From positions 1-6,934 of the forward strand of contig JAKDKP010000117.1 of the NCBI GenBank assembly GCA_030453285.1: DNA of 6,934 bases, given 5' to 3'. The notes below the pieces were generated by a model, which ran no database searches, was not told where the DNA came from, and saw only the letters and a list, made by a program, of their open reading frames with translations. The DNA comes from Propionibacteriales bacterium. GTDB taxonomy: Bacteria; Actinomycetota; Actinomycetes; Propionibacteriales; Propionibacteriaceae. The position numbers were made by a program, and so were the translations under genes. Below, in pieces: positions 1 to 6,591 of the stretch; within the stretch, counting starts at the first letter, position 1; each line of letters starts with the position of its first letter.

Positions 1-756
1 GTGTCTGTGTTGCTCGGCACCGGACTGCTTCCGGCCGCATCGTTGTCGGTTGTCGTCGTGGTGCTCACCCTGGTGGCGACTGTCGCCCTGTTCGCGGTGA
101 TCCTGTCCAGTTCCAAGATCACCGCGGTTGAGCGCAGCCGGGTGGTCTCGTTCATCCCGATGTTCGTGGCGAGTGCGATGTTCTGGTCACTGTTCCAGCA
201 GCAGTTCACCGTCGTTGCGCTGTACGCCGACCAGCGGCTGGACCGATCCCTGTTCGGGTGGGAGATGCCGCCGAGCTGGGTGACCTCGATCAACCCGGTG
301 TTCATTATCATCTTTGCCGGCGTGTTCGCCGCCCTGTGGACCAAGCTGGGCGATCGTCAGCCGTCGACTCCACTGAAATTCGCTGCTGGTACGGCGATCA
401 TGGGCATTGCCTTCCTCACCTTCCTGCCGTGGACCGGTGGTGGCGCCAACAGCACCCCGCTGCTGGCTCTGGCGTTGATCCTCTTCCTGTTCACGATCGC
501 CGAGCTGTGCCTCTCGCCGGTCGGGCAGTCGTTGGCAACCAAGCTCGCACCGCAGGCGTTCCACACGCAGATGATCGCGCTGTTCTTCCTGTCCATCGCG
601 GTGGGGTCATCGGTCTCCGGTGCTCTGGCCGGCCTGTACACCCCCGACAGTGAGCGACCGTACTTCCTGATCATCGGACTCTCCTCGATCGGTGTCGGCG
701 TGCTCGTCGCCGCCCTCTCCGGGTGGATCTCGCGCAAAATGGTCGACGTCCGCTGA
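1..756 (+). CDS. POT/PTR2-family proton-dependent peptide transporter, C-terminal half (5' end outside window)
   Basis: Integral membrane symporter fragment that would import di- or tripeptides with protons. The visible 251 residues are hydrophobic with about seven membrane segments. They carry the marks of the C-terminal half of POT transporters: FWSLFQQQ (residues 61-68 of the fragment), a conserved INP in the next helix (97-99), and AELCLSPVGQ (167-176) with the conserved helix-10 glutamate at 168, followed by KLAP (181-184). Family members are usually 450-500 residues, so about half is missing. The GTG at position 1 is in frame but is most likely an internal valine codon; the N-terminal POT signature lies outside the window. 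The usual MMGLWF-type motif reads MIALFF (191-196), a mild deviation. The gene is separated by 100 bp from the ABC operon on the same strand. Substrate is inferred from the family only. Confidence 0.9.
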   Translation: MSVLLGTGLLPAASLSVVVVVLTLVATVALFAVILSSSKITAVERSRVVSFIPMFVASAMFWSLFQQQFTVVALYADQRLDRSLFGWEMPPSWVTSINPVFIIIFAGVFAALWTKLGDRQPSTPLKFAAGTAIMGIAFLTFLPWTGGGANSTPLLALALILFLFTIAELCLSPVGQSLATKLAPQAFHTQMIALFFLSIAVGSSVSGALAGLYTPDSERPYFLIIGLSSIGVGVLVAALSGWISRKMVDVR

Positions 757-767
757 GATCTGGTGAG

Positions 768-798
768 TTGATCAAGGTCGCCGGGGAGATCATCGATG
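768..798. promoter_or_regulatory. Pair of 8-bp palindromes, possible operator
   Basis: TTGATCAA (768-775) and CATCGATG (791-798) are each perfectly self-complementary, with centres 23 bp apart, about two helical turns. They sit in the only gap upstream of the operon. The two sequences differ from each other, so they are not two copies of one site, and 8-bp palindromes can occur by chance. Calling this an operator is speculative; no regulator gene is visible in the window. Confidence 0.2.
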
Positions 799-838
799 TA
801 GGGTCGGGCGTCGGGGTGGTCGCAGGGGCGCGGCCGCC

Positions 839-848
839 GGAGGAGGAG
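839..848 (+). promoter_or_regulatory. Strong ribosome binding site of the solute-binding protein gene
   Basis: GGAGGAGGAG lies 8 nt before the ATG at 857. It is the strongest Shine-Dalgarno stretch in the window, fixes the start of the lipoprotein gene, and fits the usual need for excess binding protein over permease and ATPase subunits. Confidence 0.85.
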
Positions 849-856
849 ACAGCACC

Positions 857-2398
857 ATGGCTCGAAGCGTGTACCGATGGTGCGCGGGCACCATCCTGGC
901 CGGCACCTTGGCCCTGACCGGGTGTCAGGCCCCCGTACAAACCGATCCTGGCACCGGGTCCGACCCAGGAACCGGCGGCGCAGCGGTGGTCGGCGTGACC
1001 AGCGACCCGGACACCCTGATGCCATGGAAGGCCACCCAGTTCCAGGCGGTCAACGTCCTGCAGAACGTGTACGGAACCCTCACCGAGTACGACAAGGACC
1101 TGAACACCGTGCCCGGGTTGGCCGAATCGTGGGAAGCCTCCGCCGATGGCACGAAGCTCACCCTGCGGCTGCGCCAGGGGGTGACGTTTGCCGACGGCAC
1201 GGACTTCGACGCCACCGATGTGAAGTTCTCCCTCGACGGCATCCTCGACGAGGCCAACGCCGCCGTCGGCAGCAGCACGCTGTCCTCGGTCACCAAGGTC
1301 GCCGTCGTCGATCCGCAGACCGTCGAACTGAGCCTGTCGGCTCCCGACGCGGCCCTGCCCTCGGGACTGGCGACGGTCAATCTTGCCATGCTGTCCAGCG
1401 AAGATGATCTTGGTGTCCTGGAGACCGAACCCAATGGCACCGGCCCGTTCAGCTTCGACTCCCGTACCCCGAGCCAGGCCATCAGACTCAAGCGCAACGA
1501 CGCCTACTGGGGTGACAAGGCCAAGCTCGCCTCGGTCGAGTTCCGGGTCATCCCCGACGAGAACGCCATCGTCACTGCCCTGCAGTCGGGCAACGTGAAC
1601 CTGGCGGTGATCAACGATCCGCTCGTCGCGCAGACCGCCGAGGGTGGCACGCTCACCGTCGCCAAGACTCCACAGTTGAGCTATCACGCGCTGCAGTTGC
1701 GGACCCAGGGGGTGCTGGCCGACAAGAACGTGCGCCTGGCCGTGCAGTGTGGCATCGATCGCCAGCAGGTGCTCGACACCGCCGCGTTCGGCGAGGGTGA
1801 GGTCGTCGGACCGATCACCGCACCGGCGTACAAGTCCGATCCCAACGCCCGTCCCTGCCCGACGCGTGACATCGCCAAGGCCAAGGACTACCTGGCCAAG
1901 GCGGGCAAGTCCGACGGGGTGACGATCCAGACGATCGTCTCCCAGGGCGAGTACGCGACCAGCGTCAGCGAAGCCCAGAACCTGAAGTCTCAGCTCGCCG
2001 AAGTCGGCATCACCCTTGAGCTGGAGATCCTAGAGTCCGGCGCCTTCGTCGACCGTTGGGTGGCTGCCGACTTCGAGGCCGCTGTCGCGCTGAACGTTGG
2101 GCGACCCGACCCCGAGTCGATGTATGGCCGCTACTTCACCAGCACAGGCAATCTCAACAAGGTCGCCGGCTACAACTCACCCGAGTTGGACGCGCTGTTC
2201 GCCAAGGGCAAGGCCACCGACGACCAGGCCGAACGCCAACAGATCTACACCCAGGTGTCGAAGGAATTGGAGGACAACGCCGCCTGGGTGTGGACGTTCA
2301 CCGGCTACACCTACACCGCGACCACCCAGCAAGTCAGCGGCTTCCAGCCGATGGTGAACGGCAGCCTGCAGTCGTTGCGCACCACCACCGTCGGCTGA
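857..2398 (+). CDS. ABC transporter substrate-binding lipoprotein, family 5 (SBP_bac_5, peptide/oligopeptide type)
   Basis: Extracellular, membrane-anchored solute receptor of the ABC importer encoded next to it. The 513-residue product begins with a short basic N-terminus, a hydrophobic stretch (about 10-20) and a lipobox L20-T21-G22-C23, so Cys23 should be the lipidated first residue. A Gly/Pro/Asp-rich linker (24-42) precedes the mature domain. The family 5 signature is clear around 88-126: LAESWE, then DGTKLTLRLRQGVTFADG and the DVKFS segment. The C-terminal part has YNSPELDALF (439-448) and a helix ending near NAAWVW (474-479), typical of the family. Length is normal. Two cysteines in the mature lobe, C298 and C334, could form a disulfide. 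The start is set by a strong ribosome binding site. Family 5 receptors bind peptides, but some bind sugars, metals-chelates or murein peptides; the neighbouring anmK suggests a cell-wall fragment as ligand, which is inference. Confidence 0.93.
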   Translation: MARSVYRWCAGTILAGTLALTGCQAPVQTDPGTGSDPGTGGAAVVGVTSDPDTLMPWKATQFQAVNVLQNVYGTLTEYDKDLNTVPGLAESWEASADGTKLTLRLRQGVTFADGTDFDATDVKFSLDGILDEANAAVGSSTLSSVTKVAVVDPQTVELSLSAPDAALPSGLATVNLAMLSSEDDLGVLETEPNGTGPFSFDSRTPSQAIRLKRNDAYWGDKAKLASVEFRVIPDENAIVTALQSGNVNLAVINDPLVAQTAEGGTLTVAKTPQLSYHALQLRTQGVLADKNVRLAVQCGIDRQQVLDTAAFGEGEVVGPITAPAYKSDPNARPCPTRDIAKAKDYLAKAGKSDGVTIQTIVSQGEYATSVSEAQNLKSQLAEVGITLELEILESGAFVDRWVAADFEAAVALNVGRPDPESMYGRYFTSTGNLNKVAGYNSPELDALFAKGKATDDQAERQQIYTQVSKELEDNAAWVWTFTGYTYTATTQQVSGFQPMVNGSLQSLRTTTVG

Positions 2399-2404
2399 GT
2401 GGGG
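2397..2404 (+). promoter_or_regulatory. Ribosome binding site that decides the start of the first permease
   Basis: GAGTGGGG overlaps the stop codon of the preceding gene and lies 6 nt before the GTG at 2411. The GTG at 2399, directly after the stop codon, has no comparable purine-rich site upstream, so 2411 is preferred as the start. Confidence 0.5.
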
Positions 2405-2410
2405 TCGCTG

Positions 2411-3391
2411 GTGACGGAATCCCGACCACGCCTGCTGCGCAGCCCCGTCCTCGGACGGTTGCTGACAGCCGTCGCGACCCTTTGCGGTGTGGCGCTGCTG
2501 GTGTTCATCATGCTGCGCGCCATCCCCGGTGACCGGATCACCGCCACCCTCGGCACTGAGGCCGCCGCACTCAGCCCGGCGCAACGTGCCGCCCTGGAGG
2601 CCTACTACGGTCTGGACCAGCCGTTGGTGCTGCAGTTCCTGAACTGGCTTGGGCAACTGATCACCGGCAACCTCGGCATCTCCTCCCGGGCCCAGGTGAG
2701 CGTCGTCCAGCTCACCGCCGGCGCGCTCCCGGTCACCCTCGAACTGGCGGTGATCGCGATCCTGATCGCCCTGGTCGTTGGCATCCCGATCGGCATGGCG
2801 GCAGCCACGCGTCGCAACGGCATCCTCGACGGGGCCGGACAGGTGTTCGCCCTGCTGTGGTTGTCGGTGCCGGCCTTCCTGCTCGCCAGTGTGCTGCTCA
2901 CCTACACCGCCCGGCTGTGGGGCTTCAACCCGAACGGTCAGCCGTACGCGGTGCCGTGGCTCAACCCCGGACTCAACCTGCAACAGATGCTGCTGCCCGC
3001 GATCACCCTCGGCCTGGGCATTGCCGCACCGATCATCCGCACCACCCGTACGGCAGTGATCGAGATCGGTGGACTCGACTTCATCCGTACGGCCCGCGCG
3101 AAGGGTGTCTCAGAGGCGAGGCTGCGGGCCCGGCACGTCCTGCGCAATGCGTTGGTGCCGGTCACCACGATGACCGGACTGCAGTTCGGCTACCTGCTCG
3201 GCGGTGCGGTCGTGGTGGAACAGATCTTCTCGCTGCCCGGCGTCGGCCGGCAGGTGCTGCTCGGCATCCAGCAGAAGGACTACGCCGTCGTCCAGTCCAC
3301 CGTGCTGGTGATCGCCCTGTGTTTCGTGCTGGTCAATCTGCTCACCGATCTGGCGTACCGGGTGATCGATCCGAGGGTGCGGCAAGCATGA
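2411..3391 (+). CDS. ABC transporter permease, DppB/OppB-like
   Basis: First of two inner-membrane channel subunits of the importer. From GTG 2411 it has 326 residues, normal for DppB-type permeases. The N-terminal helix (about 18-36) ends in the LRAIPGD motif (35-41) typical of the family. A periplasmic-type loop with YYGLDQPL (65-72) and the GNLGIS segment (86-91) follow. The cytoplasmic EAA coupling loop, which contacts the ATPase, is at about 227-250 (TARAKGVSEARLRAR...NALVP), followed by VEQIFSLPGVG (269-279). About six membrane helices are expected. An alternative start is the GTG at 2399, directly after the previous stop, which would add four residues; I prefer 2411 because of its ribosome binding site. 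The 3' end overlaps the next gene by 4 nt (ATGA). Confidence 0.92.
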   Translation: MTESRPRLLRSPVLGRLLTAVATLCGVALLVFIMLRAIPGDRITATLGTEAAALSPAQRAALEAYYGLDQPLVLQFLNWLGQLITGNLGISSRAQVSVVQLTAGALPVTLELAVIAILIALVVGIPIGMAAATRRNGILDGAGQVFALLWLSVPAFLLASVLLTYTARLWGFNPNGQPYAVPWLNPGLNLQQMLLPAITLGLGIAAPIIRTTRTAVIEIGGLDFIRTARAKGVSEARLRARHVLRNALVPVTTMTGLQFGYLLGGAVVVEQIFSLPGVGRQVLLGIQQKDYAVVQSTVLVIALCFVLVNLLTDLAYRVIDPRVRQA

Positions 3392-4257
3392 CCGTCCTGA
3401 CCCATGACCCGATCGTCTCGGCCACCCGTCGACCCCTGAATCGCTTGCTCCGTTCGGTTCCCGGGGTGATCGGCCTGGCACTGATGATGATCATCCTGGG
3501 GTTGTCGATCATGAACTGGCTGGGCCTGACCCCGTACGACCCGATCGCCCAGGACGCCCCGGCCAGGTTGCAGTCGCCCTCGGGGGGACACCCGTTCGGC
3601 ACCGACCAGTTCGGCCGCGATGTGTTCTCCCGAGTCGCGGCCGGTCTGGCGAACTCCTTGCTGATCGCTGCCGTTGCGGTCTTCTTCGCCACCGTTCTCG
3701 GCACCCTGGCCGGGCTGGTGGGCGGCTACTTCCGGGGAGTGCCCGACCTTGCGACCGGTGGCGTGGCCAACGTGCTGTTCGCCTTCCCTCCGCTGCTGTT
3801 GGCGCTCACCCTGGCCTCGGTGCTGGACCGCAACTGGTTCACCGTGGCGATCGCGATCGCAGTGGTGTACGTGCCGATCTTCTATCGCGTCTCGCGCGGA
3901 CCCGTGCTGTCCCTGCGGGAACGTGAGTTCGTCCAGGCCGCGGTCAGCACCGGGCAGAACCCATGGGTGACGATGTTCCTGCACGTGCTGCCCAACATCA
4001 CCGCGTTGATCATCGTGCAGGTGGCGCTGTCGTTGTCGTGGGCGGTGCTCACCGAGGCCGCCCTGAGCTTCCTCGGTCTGGGCACGCCACCTCCGGCCGC
4101 CTCACTGGGGTCGATGATCTTCGAGGCCAAGAACATCGTCGTGGTGGCCCCCTGGACCCTCCTCGCTCCCGGCGCCATGGTCGTTGTCCTGGTCGCCGCC
4201 CTCAACCTGCTGGGCGACGGACTCACCGACGCCCTCGACGTCGGTGGAAAGGAATGA
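3388..4257 (+). CDS. ABC transporter permease, DppC/OppC-like
   Basis: Second channel subunit, partner of the DppB-like protein. The 289-residue product has an N-terminal membrane helix (about 25-45), then the hallmark [15 protein letters not shown] (68-82) of DppC-type permeases. Further helices surround the EAA loop at about 181-203 ([10 protein letters not shown]...HVLPN), and the conserved [12 protein letters not shown] (221-232) with SLGSMI (239-244) follows. The usual GAS in the EAA loop reads STGQN, keeping the key glycine (G189). The ATG shares an ATGA overlap with the upstream permease and has GAGGG at 3373-3377 in front, so translational coupling is likely. It ends 1 nt before the anmK start. 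Length and motif order are complete. Confidence 0.93.
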   Translation: MTVLTHDPIVSATRRPLNRLLRSVPGVIGLALMMIILGLSIMNWLGLTPYDPIAQDAPARLQSPSGGHPFGTDQFGRDVFSRVAAGLANSLLIAAVAVFFATVLGTLAGLVGGYFRGVPDLATGGVANVLFAFPPLLLALTLASVLDRNWFTVAIAIAVVYVPIFYRVSRGPVLSLREREFVQAAVSTGQNPWVTMFLHVLPNITALIIVQVALSLSWAVLTEAALSFLGLGTPPPAASLGSMIFEAKNIVVVAPWTLLAPGAMVVVLVAALNLLGDGLTDALDVGGKE

Positions 4258-4258
4258 C

Positions 4259-5476
4259 ATGCGCCTGCTCGGCATGATCTCAGGCACTTCGCACGACGGG
4301 GTGGACGTCGCCGTCGTCGACTTCGCCCTCTCCGACGAGGTGCTCACCGCGACAGTGCTGCACGGTGACTCCACGCCGTACCCGGACCGGCTGCGTGCCG
4401 AACTGGTGGCGACCATGCCGCCGTACGCGACCTCGATCGATGAGGTGTGTCGGTTGGACACCCGGATCGGGCAGCACTTTGCCAACGTCGCCGCGACGGC
4501 GGTGGAGGCGAGTGGACCGATCGACGCCGTGTGCAGCCATGGGCAGACCGTCTACCACTGGGTCGTCGACGATGCCTGCCTGGGCACCCTGCAGCTGGGG
4601 CAGCCGGCCTGGATCGCCGAGCGCCTCGGTGTGCCGGTGGTGGCCGACGTACGAGCCCGTGACATTGCCGCCGGCGGTCACGGTGCACCGCTGGTACCGC
4701 TGCTGGACTCCCTGCTGCTCGCCGGTCTCGTCGAACGGGGAACGGCCGCCGCGGCGCTGAACCTCGGCGGCATCGCCAACATGACCGTGGTCGGCGACGG
4801 TGATCCGTTGGCATACGACATCGGTCCGGCCAACGCGTTGATTGACTCCGTCGTCCAGGAGCGGGACCTCGATCCCGCCGGGTACGACACCGGCGGCCGG
4901 ATCGCCCGGAGCGGGACGGTGCACGAGCGGCTCCTCGCCCAGTTGCTGGCCGATCCCTACTACGCCCAAGCGCCACCCAAGAGCACCGGCAAGGAACTCT
5001 TCCACGCAGGCTACGTGGCCGAGCAGCTCGGACGGCTCCGCGAAGACGTCAGCGATGTTGATCTTGTGGCGACGCTCACCCGGTTGACCGCGGACGTGGT
5101 GTCTCGCGACCTGCGCCGTGCCGGCGTGGGCAAGGTGGTCGCCGCTGGCGGCGGGGTGGAGAATCCCGTCCTGATGGGGTGGATCGCCGATGGCCTGCCC
5201 GGCGTGGAGATCGGCACGACGCAAGAGTTCGGGATCGCGCCGGAGATCAAGGAGGCGTTCGCCTTTGCCCTGATCGGCTGGTTCACCCTGCACGGACTGC
5301 CTGCCAACGTGCCCTCGGCGACCGGTTCCTCAGGGCCACGCCTGCTCGGCTCGATCACGCCGGGCCGTGGTCCGCTGACCCTGCCGGGGACCGTTCCGAC
5401 TCCCCGGGCTCTGACGGTGCGTGCCCTGACGGTGCAGGCCCCGACTGTGCAGGCCTCGGAGGTGCGGGCCAGCTGA
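4259..5476 (+). CDS. anmK: Anhydro-N-acetylmuramic acid kinase AnmK with an unusual repeat tail
   Basis: Cytoplasmic enzyme that opens the 1,6-anhydro ring of anhydro-MurNAc with ATP and phosphorylates it to MurNAc-6-phosphate, the entry to MurNAc catabolism or wall recycling. Motifs run in order: SGTSHDGVD at 8-16 (usual form SGTSLDG), CSHGQTVYH (92-100), [21 protein letters not shown] (128-148), LNLGGIANM (167-175), [11 protein letters not shown] (186-196), PPKSTGKE (239-246), AAGGGVENP (295-303), and [14 protein letters not shown] (323-336). By alignment from memory with the Pseudomonas enzyme, Asp187 matches the catalytic Asp182 and Glu332 matches Glu326, so it should be active. The start follows AAGGA (4249-4253) by 5 nt and lies 1 nt after the permease stop. 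At 405 residues it is longer than usual (about 365-390); the conserved part ends near residue 370 and the rest is a Pro/Thr/Val-rich pentapeptide-repeat tail. Its place inside an ABC importer operon suggests the importer brings in its substrate or a precursor. Confidence 0.95.
   Translation: MRLLGMISGTSHDGVDVAVVDFALSDEVLTATVLHGDSTPYPDRLRAELVATMPPYATSIDEVCRLDTRIGQHFANVAATAVEASGPIDAVCSHGQTVYHWVVDDACLGTLQLGQPAWIAERLGVPVVADVRARDIAAGGHGAPLVPLLDSLLLAGLVERGTAAAALNLGGIANMTVVGDGDPLAYDIGPANALIDSVVQERDLDPAGYDTGGRIARSGTVHERLLAQLLADPYYAQAPPKSTGKELFHAGYVAEQLGRLREDVSDVDLVATLTRLTADVVSRDLRRAGVGKVVAAGGGVENPVLMGWIADGLPGVEIGTTQEFGIAPEIKEAFAFALIGWFTLHGLPANVPSATGSSGPRLLGSITPGRGPLTLPGTVPTPRALTVRALTVQAPTVQASEVRAS
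5393..5470 (+). repeat. anmK: 15-bp in-frame tandem repeat at the 3' end of anmK
   Basis: Four adjacent 15-bp units are visible: 5408-5422, 5423-5437 (GCCCTGACGGTGCAG), 5438-5452 and 5453-5467, followed by the first codon of a fifth (5468-5470). A more degenerate unit precedes them at 5393-5407. They encode the pentapeptides [20 protein letters not shown] and ASEVR. The unit length is a multiple of three, so gain or loss of copies keeps the reading frame and the stop codon. The repeat lies outside the conserved kinase fold. The last unit has diverged to contain GGAGGTG, the ribosome binding site of the next gene. Confidence 0.85.
5458..5464 (+). promoter_or_regulatory. Ribosome binding site of the beta-lactamase-fold gene, inside the last repeat unit
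   Basis: GGAGGTG ends 11 nt before the ATG at 5476, a somewhat long but usable spacing. In the second repeat unit the matching bases read TGACGGTG. The strong site thus appears where the fourth copy differs from its siblings. Overlap of the stop and start codons (TGATG, 5474-5478) would add re-initiation. Confidence 0.6.
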
Positions 5477-6591
5477 TGATCAGCTCGCGTACGGACACCT
5501 CCGGCCGGGGCCCCACCCTGGCCGATCTCGCCGACTCCCTGATTGCTGATGGTCCTGCCCCGGCCGCGCCCGAGTCGACCGCACCACCGCCCGGTGCCGT
5601 GGTCGCCTGCTGGACCCAGGCCCAGGGCCTACGGATCGGAGCTGCCGGGGTACGCAATCCGGCTGGCGATCCGATGGACGTCACGACGGTCTTCGACCTG
5701 GCCTCGGTGACGAAGCTCTTCACCACCGCGGCGGTGATGCGACTCGTGCACGAGGGGCTCGTCGATCTCGACGTCCCCGTGGATGGCTGGCTTGATCTTG
5801 ATGACCCGGTGCCAACGCTTCGGCAACTCCTTCGGCACCGGAGCGGCCTGCTGCCCTGGCAGCCGTTCTACCTCCGGGGGGACCGGTCGGTGGCCGAGAG
5901 GCTGCGGGGCCTGCCCCGGATCGCCGAGCCCGATGTGCAGTACAGCTACAGCGACCTGGGCTTCATCCTGATCGGCGCGGTCATCGGTGCCGTCACCGGG
6001 AGCGGCCTGTCCGCGGCGATGAACGACCTGGTGCTGGCCCCGCTCGGGCTGCGGGCCTCGTACGGGCCACGCGAGGGTGACGTCGCGACCAGTGCGTACG
6101 ACGACGGTGCCGAGCGGCGGATGGTCGAGACCGGTGAGCCGTACGCCATCGGGTTGGACGGTCCGTTCGATGACTGGCGCACCGCACCGATCACCGGCGA
6201 AGTGAACGACGGCAACACCCACCACGCTCTCGCGGGTGTCTCGGGGCATGCCGGCATGTTCGGTCAGGTCTCCGACCTGATCCTGCTCGGTCGCGCGCTG
6301 GGGCGCACTGATCATGGACTGTGGAGCGCAGCAGTGCTCGATGAGTTCACCACTGCGGGGCCCGATCCCCAACAGGGGCTGGGATTCCGATTGCGCGAGC
6401 TGCCCGATGGGCGGCGACTGTCGTGGCATCCAGGTTTCACCGGCTGCGCCCTCGGGTTCACCGCGGGGCCCGCATCGACCGTGGTGGCGATGGCGACCAA
6501 TCGGCTGCTGACTCGGGGCCGACCGACACCGACCGCACGCCTGTGGGAGCGGGTTCTCGCCGGCACCGGACTGATCGAGGAGTACCGATGA
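5476..6591 (+). CDS. Serine beta-lactamase-fold hydrolase (class C / PBP4B-YbbE-like), probably cytoplasmic muropeptide-processing enzyme
   Basis: Serine hydrolase of the beta-lactamase/transpeptidase-like fold (PF00144 type), 371 residues. The catalytic SxxK is S77-V78-T79-K80 after the usual TVFDLAS lead-in (71-77). The second motif is Y158-S159-D160 (usual YSN), in QYSYSDLGF. The third, normally KTG, reads H318-P319-G320 in WHPGFTG. A distinctive NDGNTHHALAGVSGHAGMF segment (244-262) resembles the DENA...GGVAGHAGLF stretch of YfeW/PBP4B-like and YbbE-like proteins, which sit beside MurNAc-utilisation genes in E. coli and Bacillus subtilis. There is no signal peptide or membrane segment: the N-terminus (1-40) is polar and Ala/Pro-rich. 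It therefore probably acts in the cytoplasm. Likely role: cutting peptide from imported muropeptide (amidase, carboxypeptidase or esterase), inferred from context; antibiotic resistance is unlikely. Start chosen by TGATG overlap with anmK; an ATGA overlap links it to the next gene. Confidence 0.88.
   Translation: MISSRTDTSGRGPTLADLADSLIADGPAPAAPESTAPPPGAVVACWTQAQGLRIGAAGVRNPAGDPMDVTTVFDLASVTKLFTTAAVMRLVHEGLVDLDVPVDGWLDLDDPVPTLRQLLRHRSGLLPWQPFYLRGDRSVAERLRGLPRIAEPDVQYSYSDLGFILIGAVIGAVTGSGLSAAMNDLVLAPLGLRASYGPREGDVATSAYDDGAERRMVETGEPYAIGLDGPFDDWRTAPITGEVNDGNTHHALAGVSGHAGMFGQVSDLILLGRALGRTDHGLWSAAVLDEFTTAGPDPQQGLGFRLRELPDGRRLSWHPGFTGCALGFTAGPASTVVAMATNRLLTRGRPTPTARLWERVLAGTGLIEEYR
6577..6582 (+). 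promoter_or_regulatory. Ribosome binding site of the ATPase gene
   Basis: GAGGAG, within the end of the hydrolase gene, lies 5 nt before the ATG at 6588. It favours that start over the in-frame ATG at 6603. Confidence 0.65.

Larger units (their letters stand above)
757..856. other. Intergenic region before the ABC/anmK operon; candidate control region
   Basis: This 100-bp gap is the only place in the window where a promoter for the downstream operon would be expected, since all later junctions are overlapping or nearly so. I see no convincing GC hairpin with a T-run, so no intrinsic terminator for the upstream transporter can be called. It holds two perfect 8-bp palindromes, at 768-775 and 791-798. 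A weak TANNNT-type hexamer (TAGGGT, 799-804) is present, but the nearest TTGATC (768-773) is 25 bp upstream, too far for a standard sigma-70-type promoter. The operon could therefore have its own weak promoter here or be read through from the transporter gene. Confidence 0.4.

Noticed and set aside
1..3. GTG at position 1 as the start of a complete short membrane protein
   Set aside because: The product matches only the C-terminal half of POT transporters, so the true start must lie upstream of the window.
757..856. Intrinsic terminator after the POT gene
   Set aside because: The region is GC-rich and includes GCGGCCGC (830-837), but there is no stable stem followed by a T-run.
671..1687. 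Long minus-strand open frame of 338 codons opposite the solute-binding protein gene
   Set aside because: It lies entirely opposite a well-supported gene and short stretches around it; its product is a low-complexity Gly/Arg/Gln-rich sequence of the kind produced by antisense frames in GC-rich DNA, with no recognisable motif.
2056..2532. Overlapping plus-strand frame of 158 codons across the SBP-permease junction
   Set aside because: Arg-rich out-of-frame translation of two well-supported genes, no motif.
2857..3387. In-frame upstream extension of the DppC-like permease through the DppB-like gene
   Set aside because: The translated extension is Arg/Pro/Ala-rich noise overlapping a clear permease gene; the ATGA start at 3388 with a typical permease N-terminus explains the gene.
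4184..4258. Upstream extension of AnmK into the permease gene
   Set aside because: It would overlap the end of the DppC-like gene by over 70 bp, and the ATG at 4259 has a proper ribosome binding site and the expected AnmK N-terminus.
4280..5293. Long minus-strand open frame of 337 codons opposite anmK
   Set aside because: Fully inside anmK on the other strand, with the His/Arg/Gly/Gln-rich composition of a shadow frame and no family signature.
5476..6591. Antibiotic-resistance beta-lactamase
   Set aside because: No export signal, the KTG motif is replaced by HPG, and the operon context is cell-wall sugar metabolism.
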